A stretch of DNA of 64,000 nucleotides, taken from Paracidovorax oryzae ATCC 19882. Lineage in GTDB: Bacteria > Pseudomonadota > Gammaproteobacteria > Burkholderiales > Burkholderiaceae_C. The position numbers and the translations under genes were made by a program. Below are positions 17,650 through 27,166 of this stretch, one piece after another (positions within the stretch are counted from its first letter, which is position 1; each line of letters begins with the position of its first letter). The notes under the pieces were generated by a model. It was not told the DNA's origin. It did not search any database and saw only the letters and a program-made list of their open reading frames with translations. The stretch is taken from assembly GCF_000687165.1 (NCBI RefSeq), contig NZ_JMKU01000013.1:1-64000 (forward strand), read 5' to 3'.

Positions 17650-18177
17650 TCAGGTGCGGCCCAGCGGCGGCATCGCCCCCCGCGCGGCCCACCACAGGCC
17701 CAGCAGGCGCAGCGCCCGCCCCGCGCTGGCGCCGGCGAAAATGCCGTAGAGCAGGCTGACCGCACCGGCGAACAGCGGATCGCCCGACATCGCCGGATGC
17801 AGGGCGAGCGCCACGGCCACGGTGTACTTGGTGCAGAAGATGCCGAGCATCAGCAGGAGCGGGCGGATGCTGCCGGGCAGGTGGAAGACCGCGTCCACGG
17901 GGTCGAAGCGCGTGCCCGCCGGTACCGGCCGCGACGCCACGAAGGCCGCCGCGGCCATTGCCGCCACCCCCCATGCGGCCCAGGCGGCCGGCTGCCCGTG
18001 ATGCGCAGCCACCATCCCGTACAGCGAGAAAGCCGCCATGGCGGCCGGCAGCAGCAGGGCCCGCCCCAGGGTCCTGCGGGATGGCCGCATCTGGCGCACG
18101 CCCAGCGCGGACAGGGCGGCCAGCAGCGCGAAAACCCAGGCGGGCGTCGCCTGGAGCATGTGGACAATGAAGGTCAT
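17650..18177 (-). CDS. Integral membrane protein of unknown function (DUF6622-like)
   Basis: A 175-residue protein with five or six hydrophobic segments, starting MTFIVHMLQATPAWVFALLA and including AFSLYGMVAAH and LLLMLGIFCTKYTVAVALAL. The pattern resembles the small DUF6622 membrane family common in Burkholderiales, whose role is unknown. It has no catalytic motif I can see. It converges with rbsD and is divergent from the MBL-fold hydrolase gene at 18344. Confidence 0.75.
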   Translation of the reverse strand: MTFIVHMLQATPAWVFALLAALSALGVRQMRPSRRTLGRALLLPAAMAAFSLYGMVAAHHGQPAAWAAWGVAAMAAAAFVASRPVPAGTRFDPVDAVFHLPGSIRPLLLMLGIFCTKYTVAVALALHPAMSGDPLFAGAVSLLYGIFAGASAGRALRLLGLWWAARGAMPPLGRT

Positions 18178-18343
18178 GGGGGATTCCTCGGCAGCGGTGC
18201 AGTGATGGCTGAGCGACTGTCGGGCCGCCAGGCAGCCCGGGCCAGCGCGGTGCGACAGCCTGCGCCGGGGCGGCGCGAAGGGTTGCGCCGGATGGATGAA
18301 CGGCGGGGCCGGTGCCATACTTTTTCCCGCAGAAGCTCTTTCC

Positions 18344-19297
18344 ATGCACATCCCCATGCCCCAGGCCCCCATCGACGGCACCGCGCCGCTCCTGCCGCCA
18401 GGCACCACGGTGCTCGAACGCGGATGGCTTTCGGCCAACAACATCGTCTGCGTGGGCGAAGACGCGGCGGCGGTCGTGGACACGGGCTACTGCGCGCATG
18501 CGGCCCAGACGGTGGCGCTGGCGGCAGCGGCCCTGGAGGGCCGGCCCCTGGCGCTCATCGCCAACACCCACCTGCACAGCGACCACTGCGGGGGCAACGC
18601 GGCGCTGCAGCAGGCCTGGCCCGGGGCGCGCACCCTGGTGCCGCCCGGGCAGGCCGCGCATGTGCGCGACTGGGATCCGCAGGCCCTGAGCTACACGCCC
18701 ACCGGGCAGGATTGCCCGCGGTTCCGCCTGGACGGGCTGCTGCAGCCCGGATGCACCGTGCGCCTGGGTGACCATGACTGGGAGATCCATGCCGCACCGG
18801 GGCACGACACCCATTCGGTGGTGCTGTTCGAGCCCCGCTATCGGGTGCTGCTCTCGGCCGACGCACTCTGGCAGAACGGTTTCGGCGTGGTCTTCCCCGA
18901 GCTGGACGGCGAGCATGCCTTCGCGGACGTCGCAGCCACGCTGGACCTGATCGCCGGGCTGGCTCCGCGCACCGTCGTGCCGGGGCACGGCTCCGTGTTC
19001 ACGGAAGTGGCGGCCGCGCTCGATGCGGCCCGGCGCCGGCTCGACGGGTTCGTGCGTGCCCCGGAGCGGCACGCGCTTTACGCCGCCAAGGTGCTGCTCA
19101 AGTACAAGCTGCTCGAATGGCAGAGCGTGCCGCTCGCCCGGCTGCACGCCTGGGCCGATGCGACCCCGTATTTCGGCACGCTGCACGCAGGCCATTTCGC
19201 GGACCAGCCCCGCACGGCGTGGCAGGACGCCCTGGTGCACGAGCTGGTGCGCAGCGGGGCCGCCCGGCTGGACGGGGAGACGCTGCACAACGCCTGA
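18344..19297 (+). CDS. Metallo-beta-lactamase-fold hydrolase
   Basis: A 317-residue cytoplasmic hydrolase. The zinc motif THLHSDH lies at 75-81; later ligands appear in APGHDTHSVVLF, the Asp in LLSADALWQ and the His in VVPGHG. A C-terminal helical region (about 235-315) is of the kind found in MBL proteins acting on thioesters or lactones. The substrate is unknown. I start at ATG 18344 (MHIPMPQAP) because the 16 extra codons upstream do not fit the fold. Confidence 0.88.
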   Translation: MHIPMPQAPIDGTAPLLPPGTTVLERGWLSANNIVCVGEDAAAVVDTGYCAHAAQTVALAAAALEGRPLALIANTHLHSDHCGGNAALQQAWPGARTLVPPGQAAHVRDWDPQALSYTPTGQDCPRFRLDGLLQPGCTVRLGDHDWEIHAAPGHDTHSVVLFEPRYRVLLSADALWQNGFGVVFPELDGEHAFADVAATLDLIAGLAPRTVVPGHGSVFTEVAAALDAARRRLDGFVRAPERHALYAAKVLLKYKLLEWQSVPLARLHAWADATPYFGTLHAGHFADQPRTAWQDALVHELVRSGAARLDGETLHNA

Positions 19298-19358
19298 AGG
19301 GAGCGGCAGGGGCCGGACCGGTGCTGCCGCAGGACGCAGCGCCCGCGTCCGTGCCCAG

Positions 19359-21341
19359 TCAGGGCAGTTCGCGGCTCGGGTCCGGCGTGGCGGCGTCGCG
19401 CGGGCCCACGTTGCCGAGCCGGCCCTTGAGCGACTGCGGCTGGCCCGTCAGGATCGCGGCATACATCGTGGTGTTGGAGAGCACCTTCTTCACGTAGTCG
19501 CGCGTTTCCGAGAAGGGAATGTTCTCGGCCCAGATCGCGGCCTCGAGCACCGGCCCGTTGCGCCAGTTGCGCGGCCGGCCGGGACCGGCGTTGTAGGCGG
19601 CCGCAGCCATGGGCATGGAGCCGTCGAAGTCGTCGAGCGCGAGCTTGAGGTAGGCCGTGCCGATGGCGATGTTGGTGTCGCGGTCGTTGATCTGGTCGGG
19701 CGTGAAATCCGCCATGCCGATCTTGCGGGCCGTCCAGCGCGCGGTGGCGGGCATGACCTGCATCAGGCCCGACGCGCCGACCCCCGAGCGCGCGTCCATG
19801 ATGAAGCGGCTTTCCTGGCGGATGAGGCCATAGACGTAGGCCGGATCCAGCCCGATGGACTGCGCTCGCGCCACGACGTTGTTGCGGAACGGCATCGGGA
19901 AGCGCTGTCCGACGTCCGTGAAGGACTTGGTGCGCTCGCTGGTATTGATGCAGCGGTCCCAGATCTCGCGCTGGCAGGCGAGGTCGGCGGCGGCCAGCAG
20001 CTCGCGGTCGCCCATGCCGCCCGGCGAGTGCAGGTTGGTGGTGTAGTTCCACTCGCGCACGCCCTCGTGCCGCAGCCCCAGGCCGATGGCGTAGAGGCTG
20101 CGCACGAAGCCCGGGTTCGCGCGCGCGGCGGCCTTTTCCTCGGGCGTGGGTGGCAGCGGCGGCGCGGGCGGGACCACCCGCTGGCCGAGCTCTTCCAGCG
20201 CCAGCTGCTCATAGAAGCCGCCGGGGCCCGCGATGCGCTCGAGCAGTTCGCGCGCCTTCGCCCGGTCTTCGTCGCCGGGGCGGTTGGACAGCCAGGCCCG
20301 CGCGCGCCAGTAGGTCCAGGCAGGATCCTGCCGCCCTGCCGGGCTCATCGCGTCGATGGCGCGGGCCACCTGCTTCCACTGGCCTGCGCGCAGGGCGGCG
20401 CGCACCTTCCAGCCGAGCATGTCGTCGGTCAGGTCGGCATCCCTGGAGACGTTCCCGAAATAGCCCAGCGAATCCGGCGACAGCGCCACGGCGGACTGCT
20501 TGCCGATCACGCCCCAGACCCAGTTGCGCTCCTCCGGGGTGAGCAGCGGGCCCCATTTGGAGTCCAGCAGCCGGGCCGCAGTGCCGGTATCGGACATCGC
20601 CATCTTGATGAGCGACAGCACCACCAGTTCCTGCCGCATGCGGCCCGGTGCCGTGGCACGGCTCGCGAGGAACTTGGCGGGGGCATCGAACACCTCGCGC
20701 AGCATCGGCAGTGCTTCGGGCGCGACGATCTCGACCGCGTTGCGCGTGGCGCGCGCCCGGTTGGCCTCGGCCGCCAGCCGGGCCTTGCGCCACACGTCCA
20801 GGGCCGCGATGCGCTTGTCGGAGTAGAACTCGGCCGCCGCGTGCGTGCAGCCGTCGTCGGCCTCGCGCAGCGCATACCAGTTGCGCAGCACCTCGTCGGC
20901 CGCGCCAGAGGCCGCGGAGCCCTTGATCTGGTCCACCAGCAGCGCGTAGCAGCGCACCTCGCGGTCGTCGTTCATGCGGTAGAGGGCGTGCAGTTCGCTG
21001 AACTGCGCCCAGTCGCGCCGCTGGCCGACGAGCAGCAGCCAGTCGTTGCGCAGCCGGTCCTCCTGGTAGGTGCCGGCAAAGCGCTGCAGGAAGCCAGCCA
21101 CCTCCTGAGGCGTCGCCTGGTCGAGGCGGGCGCGCAGTTCCCAGTACGCTCCCCACGGTTCCAGCACGTGCCCGCGCAGGTCCGGCAGCAGCTGCGTGAG
21201 CCGCGCGCGGTCGCCCTTGCGGTAGGCCTGCTGCATTTGTAACAGCGCGTCGTCGCCCCGGTTTTGGGCCTGGACAGGCACCGCGGCGGTGGCAAAAGCC
21301 GCGGCGGCCAGGAGCGGTGTCAGAATCGTGAGCAATTGCAT
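19359..21341 (-). CDS. slt: Soluble lytic murein transglycosylase
   Basis: A 660-residue periplasmic enzyme that cleaves peptidoglycan to 1,6-anhydro-muropeptides. A signal peptide (1-26, ending PVQAQ) is followed by a long superhelical helix-repeat domain (about 30-430) and the catalytic SLT domain near the C-terminus with LIRQESRFIMDARS (catalytic Glu), GLMQVMPATA and AAYNAGPGR. The layout and size match Slt70. The start codon is only 11 bases from the divergent cyclo-ligase gene, so each promoter must lie inside the other gene or the messages are nearly leaderless. Confidence 0.93.
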   Translation of the reverse strand: MQLLTILTPLLAAAAFATAAVPVQAQNRGDDALLQMQQAYRKGDRARLTQLLPDLRGHVLEPWGAYWELRARLDQATPQEVAGFLQRFAGTYQEDRLRNDWLLLVGQRRDWAQFSELHALYRMNDDREVRCYALLVDQIKGSAASGAADEVLRNWYALREADDGCTHAAAEFYSDKRIAALDVWRKARLAAEANRARATRNAVEIVAPEALPMLREVFDAPAKFLASRATAPGRMRQELVVLSLIKMAMSDTGTAARLLDSKWGPLLTPEERNWVWGVIGKQSAVALSPDSLGYFGNVSRDADLTDDMLGWKVRAALRAGQWKQVARAIDAMSPAGRQDPAWTYWRARAWLSNRPGDEDRAKARELLERIAGPGGFYEQLALEELGQRVVPPAPPLPPTPEEKAAARANPGFVRSLYAIGLGLRHEGVREWNYTTNLHSPGGMGDRELLAAADLACQREIWDRCINTSERTKSFTDVGQRFPMPFRNNVVARAQSIGLDPAYVYGLIRQESRFIMDARSGVGASGLMQVMPATARWTARKIGMADFTPDQINDRDTNIAIGTAYLKLALDDFDGSMPMAAAAYNAGPGRPRNWRNGPVLEAAIWAENIPFSETRDYVKKVLSNTTMYAAILTGQPQSLKGRLGNVGPRDAATPDPSRELP

Positions 21342-21355
21342 TGGGGAATTATGTG

Positions 21356-21931
21356 ATGGACAAAGCAGCCCTGCGACGCGCATTGATCGAGGAACGCCTG
21401 AACCTGCCGGACCGCCTACAGCGCGCGGACCTTTTGCAGCGCGTGATGCGCATCTGGCTGGTGGACCGCCCGGACACCGTGATCGGCGCCTACTGGCCCA
21501 TCAAGGGCGAGTTCGATCCCCTGCCCGCGCTGCACCGCTGGAAGGAGGACGGCGAACTGCTGGACGAGCCGCAGCGCCGCCGCATCGGCCTGCCGGTGGT
21601 GAACAAGGAACACAAGACGCTCACCTTCCACGCATGGTATCCCGGCTGCCCGATGGAAGAGGATGCCTACGGCATCCCGAAACCCAAGGACACCGAGATC
21701 ATCGTGCCCACCCTCCTGTTCGTGCCCTGCGTGGGCTACGGCCCCGGCGGCTACCGCCTGGGATATGGCGGCGGCTTCTACGACCGGACCCTGGCCACGC
21801 TGTACCCGGTGCCCACCACCGTGGGCCTGGGGTTCACCCACGGGTTCCTCGAAGACTTCGAGCCGGAGCCGCACGACCTGCCGCTCGACGCCATCCTCAA
21901 TGACAACGGAGTCGTCTGGCCACTGAAATAG
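21356..21931 (+). CDS. ygfA: 5-formyltetrahydrofolate cyclo-ligase
   Basis: A 191-residue ATP-dependent enzyme converting 5-formyl-THF to 5,10-methenyl-THF in the cytoplasm. The family's nucleotide/substrate loop reads GYGPGGYRLGYGGGFYDR near residues 130-147, and an N-terminal basic helix MDKAALRRALIEERL is typical. The start could be GTG 21353 or ATG 21356; GGGGAA (21343-21348) serves either. It is back-to-back with slt. A hairpin repeat follows the stop. Confidence 0.92.
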   Translation: MDKAALRRALIEERLNLPDRLQRADLLQRVMRIWLVDRPDTVIGAYWPIKGEFDPLPALHRWKEDGELLDEPQRRRIGLPVVNKEHKTLTFHAWYPGCPMEEDAYGIPKPKDTEIIVPTLLFVPCVGYGPGGYRLGYGGGFYDRTLATLYPVPTTVGLGFTHGFLEDFEPEPHDLPLDAILNDNGVVWPLK

Positions 21932-21934
21932 GAT

Positions 21935-22020
21935 CCCCCCTGAGTCGCCTTCGGCGCCTTCCCCCCAGGGGGACGACGCCAGCGGCCCGGCGGAGCCGGT
22001 TCCGCGGCGTCCGCTGGCGT
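21935..22020. repeat. REP-like dispersed repeat made of two hairpins
   Basis: Two adjacent inverted repeats: CCCCCTG/CAGGGGG arms enclosing TCGCCTTCGGCG (21935-21972), and perfect 10-bp arms ACGCCAGCGG (21976-21985) and CCGCTGGCGT (22011-22020). It lies between convergent genes, 3 bp after the cyclo-ligase stop, where it may act as a bidirectional terminator. From memory such a unit recurs between genes in Acidovorax relatives; no second copy was seen in this window. Confidence 0.6.
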
Positions 22021-22108
22021 GGCCTGCTCCGCGGCCTTCTGATGGTTGAGGCCGTGCAGGTCCCGGAGCCATCCCCATGCCAACGCACTGAAGGTCAGGC
22101 AGTGACTG

Positions 22109-23947
22109 TCATGTCACCGTAGCCAGGTCGCTCGCGAAGGCGAAGCATTCCGCGCCGCCGTTTCGGCCGCGGCGCTTGCTGGCGTACATGGCGGCGTCGG
22201 CGGCGCGCAGCAGGGATTCCAGGGTCCGGCCGTCGCCGGGATGGCTGGCAATGCCCACGCTGAGGCCCACGGACAGGTTCCGGCCTTCGAAGCCGAGGGG
22301 GACTGCCACGGTGCTGGCCATGGCGCGGGCCTTGTCCGCGAGGGCCGTGCAGGGCGGCGCTCCTGCCAGGAGCACGGCGAATTCGTCGCCGCCCAGGCGT
22401 GCGACCAGGTCTCCTTCGCGCAGCAGGGCGCGCAGGCGCGGCACCAGGGCCACCAGCACGGCATCGCCCGCCGCGTGGCCGTGGGTGTCGTTCACGGCCT
22501 TGAAGCCATCCAGGTCCAGCAGCATGAGCGTGAACGGTTCGCCAGCCTCCAGCGCCGCTTCGGCCCGGCGCGCCAGCCCGGCGCGGTTGGCCGCTCCCGT
22601 GAGGGCGTCCGTGCCCAGCACCTCCACCAGCTCGCGGGTGCGCCGGCCGAGCGCCTGTTCGGACATGCGAAGCAGGCGCAGGCGCGATGCCATGGCGGCG
22701 GCGAAGATGACGGCTTCCGCCACGAGTGCGGCCTGGGTCAGGTCCATCTGGCCCGGCGTCCAGGCCACCCAGCCCCAGCTCGCGACGATGATGGCGCAGA
22801 TGCCCAGCAACAGCAGCAGGACGCCGGCGCTGTAGAGCACGGCGGGCCAGTAGCGCCGGCGCACCGCGATCAGCGCCCCGGCGGCCAGCACCACGGTGGA
22901 CACCATCACCGACGCCTGCACGGCCCGGAACAGCCAGAGCGGATGGGGACCGAAAAGCCCGTACACGGTGGCCGCGCCCAGCAGCGCGACCAGGGCGAGC
23001 ACCAGGCGGTCGATGCGCGGCGCGTAGCGCGAGAGGCGCAGCAGGCTGCGCCCGAACAGCAGCTTGGACATGGCCCAGAGCGGGGGCGCGAGGGTGTAGA
23101 GCAGCCCCGCCGCCGCCGGCCAGTGGGCGAACGGGTAGCGCAGCGCATGCCCGTTCAGGCTGGCCAGCGCCAGCAGGGCGCAGGCGCACGACAGCGAATA
23201 CCAGGCATAGATGCCCTCGCGGAACACCAGCAGCATCGCGAGGCTGAAGGCCAGCAGGCCCAGCAGCAGGCCATAGCAGGCGCCGTCGAACATGCGCTTG
23301 TCCTGCGTGGCCTGCAGGTAGTCGGCCAGGTCCCAGGCCGTGACCGCGTAGAAGCGCGCGAAGGTCGATTCCACCCGGAAATACGCCGTGTAGGCCTGCG
23401 CATCCGGCAGCCGGAAGCGCCAGGCCATCTGCTCCGATCCCGCAGGCCGGGTGGCCCACGGATGGCGCATGCCCGTCACCACCGGCGGCGCCAGCGCGCG
23501 GCCATCCGGGCCATAGGGCCCGTAGAAGCGCAGCTCGTGGGTGGACACCGTGGGCACGACCAGCAGCCATTCGCGCTGCGCGTCCGCCGGGTCGGCCAGG
23601 CGCAGCTGCACGCGGAACCAGAGCACCCGGTCGGCCTCGGCGCCCCGCAGGGGATCGTCGGGATGGACGAAACGCGCCGCGTTCCCGGGTGCGATGATGT
23701 CTTTGATGCCGAGGCGGCGCCCCGGGTCTTCCAGCACCTCCATGTGGGGCACGAGCGAGACTCCGCCCTCGCGCGCAGCGAGGACTGCCGGCTCGACAGT
23801 ACCCGCACGCGCGGCTGGATGCACCAGCGCCAGGCAGAGCCAGGCCAGGGCGGCACGCAAGAGCAGCAGGCAGGAAAACGGGAAGACCGGCACGGATCGC
23901 GAAAAAAGCTGGGGGCGGATTGTGCCGCAGGCCGCCCGGCGCCGCAT
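22109..23947 (-). CDS. Membrane diguanylate cyclase with 7TMR-DISM sensor
   Basis: About 612 residues: signal peptide, a periplasmic beta-rich sensor (7TMR-DISMED2 type, about 50-190), seven hydrophobic helices (about 200-410), a short coiled linker and a C-terminal GGDEF domain. The active-site motif is intact (ARLGGDEFAVLLAG) and the inhibitory site RxxD is present as REGD five residues before it, so it should make cyclic di-GMP and be feedback-inhibited. The sensor class usually binds carbohydrates or similar small ligands. The start is uncertain: ATG 23947 (MRRRAACG) is used here, ATG 23986 is possible; neither has a strong ribosome site. Confidence 0.88.
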   Translation of the reverse strand: MRRRAACGTIRPQLFSRSVPVFPFSCLLLLRAALAWLCLALVHPAARAGTVEPAVLAAREGGVSLVPHMEVLEDPGRRLGIKDIIAPGNAARFVHPDDPLRGAEADRVLWFRVQLRLADPADAQREWLLVVPTVSTHELRFYGPYGPDGRALAPPVVTGMRHPWATRPAGSEQMAWRFRLPDAQAYTAYFRVESTFARFYAVTAWDLADYLQATQDKRMFDGACYGLLLGLLAFSLAMLLVFREGIYAWYSLSCACALLALASLNGHALRYPFAHWPAAAGLLYTLAPPLWAMSKLLFGRSLLRLSRYAPRIDRLVLALVALLGAATVYGLFGPHPLWLFRAVQASVMVSTVVLAAGALIAVRRRYWPAVLYSAGVLLLLLGICAIIVASWGWVAWTPGQMDLTQAALVAEAVIFAAAMASRLRLLRMSEQALGRRTRELVEVLGTDALTGAANRAGLARRAEAALEAGEPFTLMLLDLDGFKAVNDTHGHAAGDAVLVALVPRLRALLREGDLVARLGGDEFAVLLAGAPPCTALADKARAMASTVAVPLGFEGRNLSVGLSVGIASHPGDGRTLESLLRAADAAMYASKRRGRNGGAECFAFASDLATVT

Positions 23948-24048
23948 TGATGCTCGGCACGTATCAATGGGCGGGACATACGGCATTGGCAGGCGCGGCG
24001 CCTGGCCCTAGCATGGACCTTTCCTTTCCACCCCTGCGAGTGCGGTCC

Positions 24049-24735
24049 ATGCTCCAGCTCTACATCGGCAACAAAAACTACTCCTCCTGGTCCATGCGCC
24101 CCTGGGTGCTGCTGCGCGAGGCCGGCATTCCCTTCGAGGAAGTGGCCGTGCGCTTCGACAGCTTCGAGCCCGGCTCGCGCTTCAAGCAGGCCCTGCAGGA
24201 CGTGAGCCCCACCGGCAAGGTACCCGTGCTCGTCGATGGCGACATCACCGTCTGGGACACGCTGGCCATCGCCGAATACCTCGCGGAACGCCATCCCGAC
24301 AAGCAACTGTGGCCGCAGGACGCAGCGGCCCGTGCGCAGGCGCGCAGCGTGGCCGCCGAGATGCACAGCGGCTTCGGCGCGCTGCGCAGCGCCTGCCCCA
24401 TGAACATCGAGGCCCACCTGACGGAGACGGGCGCCCTGCTCTGGCGCGACCGCCCCGGCGTGCGCGCCGACGTGCAGCGCCTCGTGGAGATGTGGGGCGC
24501 CCTGCTGCGCGAGCACGGCGGCCCGCTGCTCTTCGGAGACCGGTTCACCATCGCGGATGCCTTCTTCGCACCCGTCTGCATGCGCCTGCGCACCTATGCC
24601 CTGCCCGTGCCGGAGCCGATCGCCGCGTATGTGGAGCACGTGGCCTCACGGCCGGGCGTAAAGGCGTGGATCGACGCGGCGCTGGCCGAGCAGGACTTCC
24701 TGGACTTCGAGGAACCCTACCGGCTCGGGCGCTGA
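24049..24735 (+). CDS. Glutathione S-transferase family protein
   Basis: A 228-residue cytosolic protein with an N-terminal thioredoxin-like glutathione domain (1-80; [19 protein letters not shown], where a Ser near residue 10-11 is the likely catalytic residue, and [10 protein letters not shown] with the cis-Pro) and a C-terminal helical domain (about 90-220). This variant resembles bacterial GSTs annotated as YfcF/maleylacetoacetate-isomerase-like. The ATG at 24049 is chosen over 24013 because the domain begins at once. Substrate unknown. Confidence 0.88.
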   Translation: MLQLYIGNKNYSSWSMRPWVLLREAGIPFEEVAVRFDSFEPGSRFKQALQDVSPTGKVPVLVDGDITVWDTLAIAEYLAERHPDKQLWPQDAAARAQARSVAAEMHSGFGALRSACPMNIEAHLTETGALLWRDRPGVRADVQRLVEMWGALLREHGGPLLFGDRFTIADAFFAPVCMRLRTYALPVPEPIAAYVEHVASRPGVKAWIDAALAEQDFLDFEEPYRLGR

Positions 24736-24777
24736 ACGCCCCCGGGCCGTCGCGGTCCCGGCCGCTCCCGCCCGGAG

Positions 24778-25239
24778 TCAGCCCTGGCGGAACTGCTTGC
24801 GCAGGAAGGCCCGGTGCCGCGCGATGTGCGCCATCTGCGCCGGCGCGATGGAGCCGCCCAGGTCCTCGTCCTCGGTGTTGAGCACCCGGTTCGCGCAGGC
24901 CAGCGCCCGGGCCACCACCTCTTCCTCGGGCACGCCCTGCTGCGCGGCAAGCTCCATCGCCACGCTGCGCATCGCGCGCTGCGACAGCACCCACATCGCG
25001 GCGAAGGCATCCCAGGCCGCAGCCGTTTCCTTGAACCGGTCGCGCTCGGCCAGGATCTCGCTGAGCGGCTTGTCCAGCACTTCCTGCAGCGACTCCAGCC
25101 GCTGCTTCAGGGCATCGGCCTCTTCCTCGCGCCGCAGCGCCTCCACGGCCGCGTTGGCGGCCGCATCCGGCGATTCGGGCACGGGCACGCTGCCGTCGGG
25201 GTTCAGCTGGGCGATGGTGAGAGACGAAGACAGGGACAT
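24778..25239 (-). CDS. Conserved hypothetical helical protein
   Basis: A 153-residue, acidic, mostly helical protein with a likely coiled coil at about residues 32-70 ([20 protein letters not shown]) and no signal peptide or membrane segment. The C-terminal half contains [20 protein letters not shown], possibly a conserved block. I do not recognise a family. It is divergent from cca (61 bp between starts). Codon use is like its neighbours, which supports a real gene. Confidence 0.65.
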   Translation of the reverse strand: MSLSSSLTIAQLNPDGSVPVPESPDAAANAAVEALRREEEADALKQRLESLQEVLDKPLSEILAERDRFKETAAAWDAFAAMWVLSQRAMRSVAMELAAQQGVPEEEVVARALACANRVLNTEDEDLGGSIAPAQMAHIARHRAFLRKQFRQG

Positions 25240-25300
25240 GGCAGACGGGCAGAAAGGATCGCCGCCGAATATACCGAGACCGGCCCCTTACACTGCCCGC

Positions 25301-26560
25301 ATGCAGATCTACATGGTGGGCGGCGCCGTGCGCGACCGGCTTCTGGGCCGCCCGGTGAACGACCGCGACTGGGTGGTGGTGGGCGCCACGCCCGGTGACC
25401 TGGCCGCGCGCGGCTTCCTGCCCGTCGGGCGGGATTTTCCCGTCTTCCTCCACCCCGAGACGCGCGAGGAATACGCGCTGGCACGCACCGAGCGCAAGAG
25501 CGGGCGCGGCTACCGCGGCTTCGTGGTGGACACGGCCCCGGACGTGACGCTGGAGCAGGATCTTTCCCGCCGCGACCTGACCATCAACGCCATGGCGGTG
25601 CGCGGCGACGACCCCTCGAACTGGGAGCTGGTCGACCCCTACGGCGGCGCGCGCGACCTGCAGGCCCGCCTGCTGCGCCACGTGACCGACGCCTTCCGCG
25701 AAGACCCGGTGCGCATCCTGCGCGTGGCGCGCTTTGCCGCGCGCTTCACCGATTTCTCCGTCGCCCCCGAGACGATGGCACTCATGCGGGAGATGGTGGA
25801 AGCCGGCGAGGCCGCCGATCTCGTTCCCGAGCGTGTCTGGCAGGAGATCGCGCGCGGCCTGATGGAAGCCGCACCGTCGCGCATGTTCGAGGTGCTGCGC
25901 GGCTGCGGCGCCCTGGCGGTGCTGCTGCCGGAGCTGGACCGGCTCTGGGGCGTGCCGCAGCGCGCCGAATACCACCCCGAGGTGGACACCGGCGTACACG
26001 TGATGATGGTGCTGGACATGGCCGCGCGGCTGCAGGCGCCGCTGCCGGTGCGCTTCGCCTGCCTCGTCCACGACCTGGGCAAGGGCACGACGCCGGCCGA
26101 CGTGCTGCCGCGCCATATCGGGCACGAGCAGCGCAGCGCCACCCTGCTCGCCGATGTGTGCGAGCGCCTGCGGGTGCCCGTGGAATGCCGCGAGACCGCG
26201 GACGTGGTCGCGCGCGAGCACGGCAACATCCACCGCAGCGCCGAACTGGGCGCGGCGGCGCTGGTGCGGCTGCTGGAGCGCTGCGATGCGCTGCGCAAGC
26301 CCGCCCGGTTCGCCGATGTGCTGCTGGCCTGCGAATGCGATGCGCGCGGCCGGCTGGGGTTCGAGGAAACGGCCTATCCGCAGCGCGAACGCCTGCTGGG
26401 CGCACTGCAAGCGGCACGCTCCGTCGATACCGCCGCCGTGGCCGCGCGCGCCCAGGCGCGCGGCGCCGCCGGCCCGCAGGTGGGCGAATGGATCCGCCGG
26501 GCGCGCGGCGATGCGGTGCAGGAGTGGATGGCGGCGCAGCCGCCGGCTGCCGGAGCCTGA
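25301..26560 (+). CDS. cca: CCA tRNA nucleotidyltransferase with HD domain
   Basis: A 419-residue enzyme that adds or repairs the 3' CCA of tRNAs. The head has [13 protein letters not shown] and the catalytic carboxylates Asp21 and Asp23 in [19 protein letters not shown] and [16 protein letters not shown] are neck motifs. A C-terminal HD domain (about 225-335, [11 protein letters not shown]) gives the phosphatase/phosphodiesterase activity found in gamma- and betaproteobacterial enzymes. Length fits the bifunctional class I enzyme of E. coli type. Confidence 0.95.
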   Translation: MQIYMVGGAVRDRLLGRPVNDRDWVVVGATPGDLAARGFLPVGRDFPVFLHPETREEYALARTERKSGRGYRGFVVDTAPDVTLEQDLSRRDLTINAMAVRGDDPSNWELVDPYGGARDLQARLLRHVTDAFREDPVRILRVARFAARFTDFSVAPETMALMREMVEAGEAADLVPERVWQEIARGLMEAAPSRMFEVLRGCGALAVLLPELDRLWGVPQRAEYHPEVDTGVHVMMVLDMAARLQAPLPVRFACLVHDLGKGTTPADVLPRHIGHEQRSATLLADVCERLRVPVECRETADVVAREHGNIHRSAELGAAALVRLLERCDALRKPARFADVLLACECDARGRLGFEETAYPQRERLLGALQAARSVDTAAVAARAQARGAAGPQVGEWIRRARGDAVQEWMAAQPPAAGA

Positions 26561-26587
26561 CAGGCCCCGTCCACCGCCCCTGCGGCC

Positions 26588-27043
26588 TCAGCCCCCGCCG
26601 GCCGTCCGCACCCAGCGCGCGATGTCGTTGGCGCCCAGTGCGCCGGAGATGCGCGCGACCTCCCGCCCCTGGCGGAACATCACCATTGTCGGGATGCTGC
26701 GGATGCCCAGGCGCGCACCGATGGCGGGATGCGCCTCGGTATCGAGCTTCGCGAGCCGCACGCCCGGCCCGAGCGTCCGCGCCGCCTGCGCGAAGGCCGG
26801 GGCCATGGTGCGGCAGGGTCCGCACCAGGGCGCCCAGAAATCCACCACCACCGGAATGTGGCTGCGTTCGGTATGGCGCCCGAAGGAGGCATCGTCGAGC
26901 ACCACGGGCTCGCCCGTGAAAAGGGGCTGGTGGCATTGCCCGCAGTCCGCCTCGACCGTGCCGGGCGGCGCGGACAGGCGCTCGGCCGCGATGCGGTTGG
27001 TGGTGTGGCAGTGCGGGCAGACGATGTGCAGGGATTCGGGCAT
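26588..27043 (-). CDS. trxC: Thioredoxin 2 (zinc-binding)
   Basis: A 151-residue disulfide reductase. An N-terminal zinc ribbon carries Cys9/Cys12 (CPHC) and Cys34/Cys37 (CGQC), as in TrxC; the thioredoxin domain has the active site WCGPC (Cys74, Cys77) and the cis-Pro in SIPTMVMF. It reduces cytoplasmic proteins, mainly under oxidative stress. It converges with cca and is divergent from otsB. Confidence 0.94.
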   Translation of the reverse strand: MPESLHIVCPHCHTTNRIAAERLSAPPGTVEADCGQCHQPLFTGEPVVLDDASFGRHTERSHIPVVVDFWAPWCGPCRTMAPAFAQAARTLGPGVRLAKLDTEAHPAIGARLGIRSIPTMVMFRQGREVARISGALGANDIARWVRTAGGG

Positions 27044-27166
27044 GGCGGCAGATGCGCGGCGACACCCGTGTTTTCAAGCCGCGCCCGCAGCGGCTGCGGC
27101 ACGCCTACAGGGCGCCTGCCTGGCCGCCTACAGGCTCGGCAGTGCCATCTGGTAAGGTATGCGCCA

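Noticed and set aside
24049-24735. Antisense frame 24078-24593 as a gene
   Set aside because: It lies wholly inside the GST gene, which has clear domain motifs.
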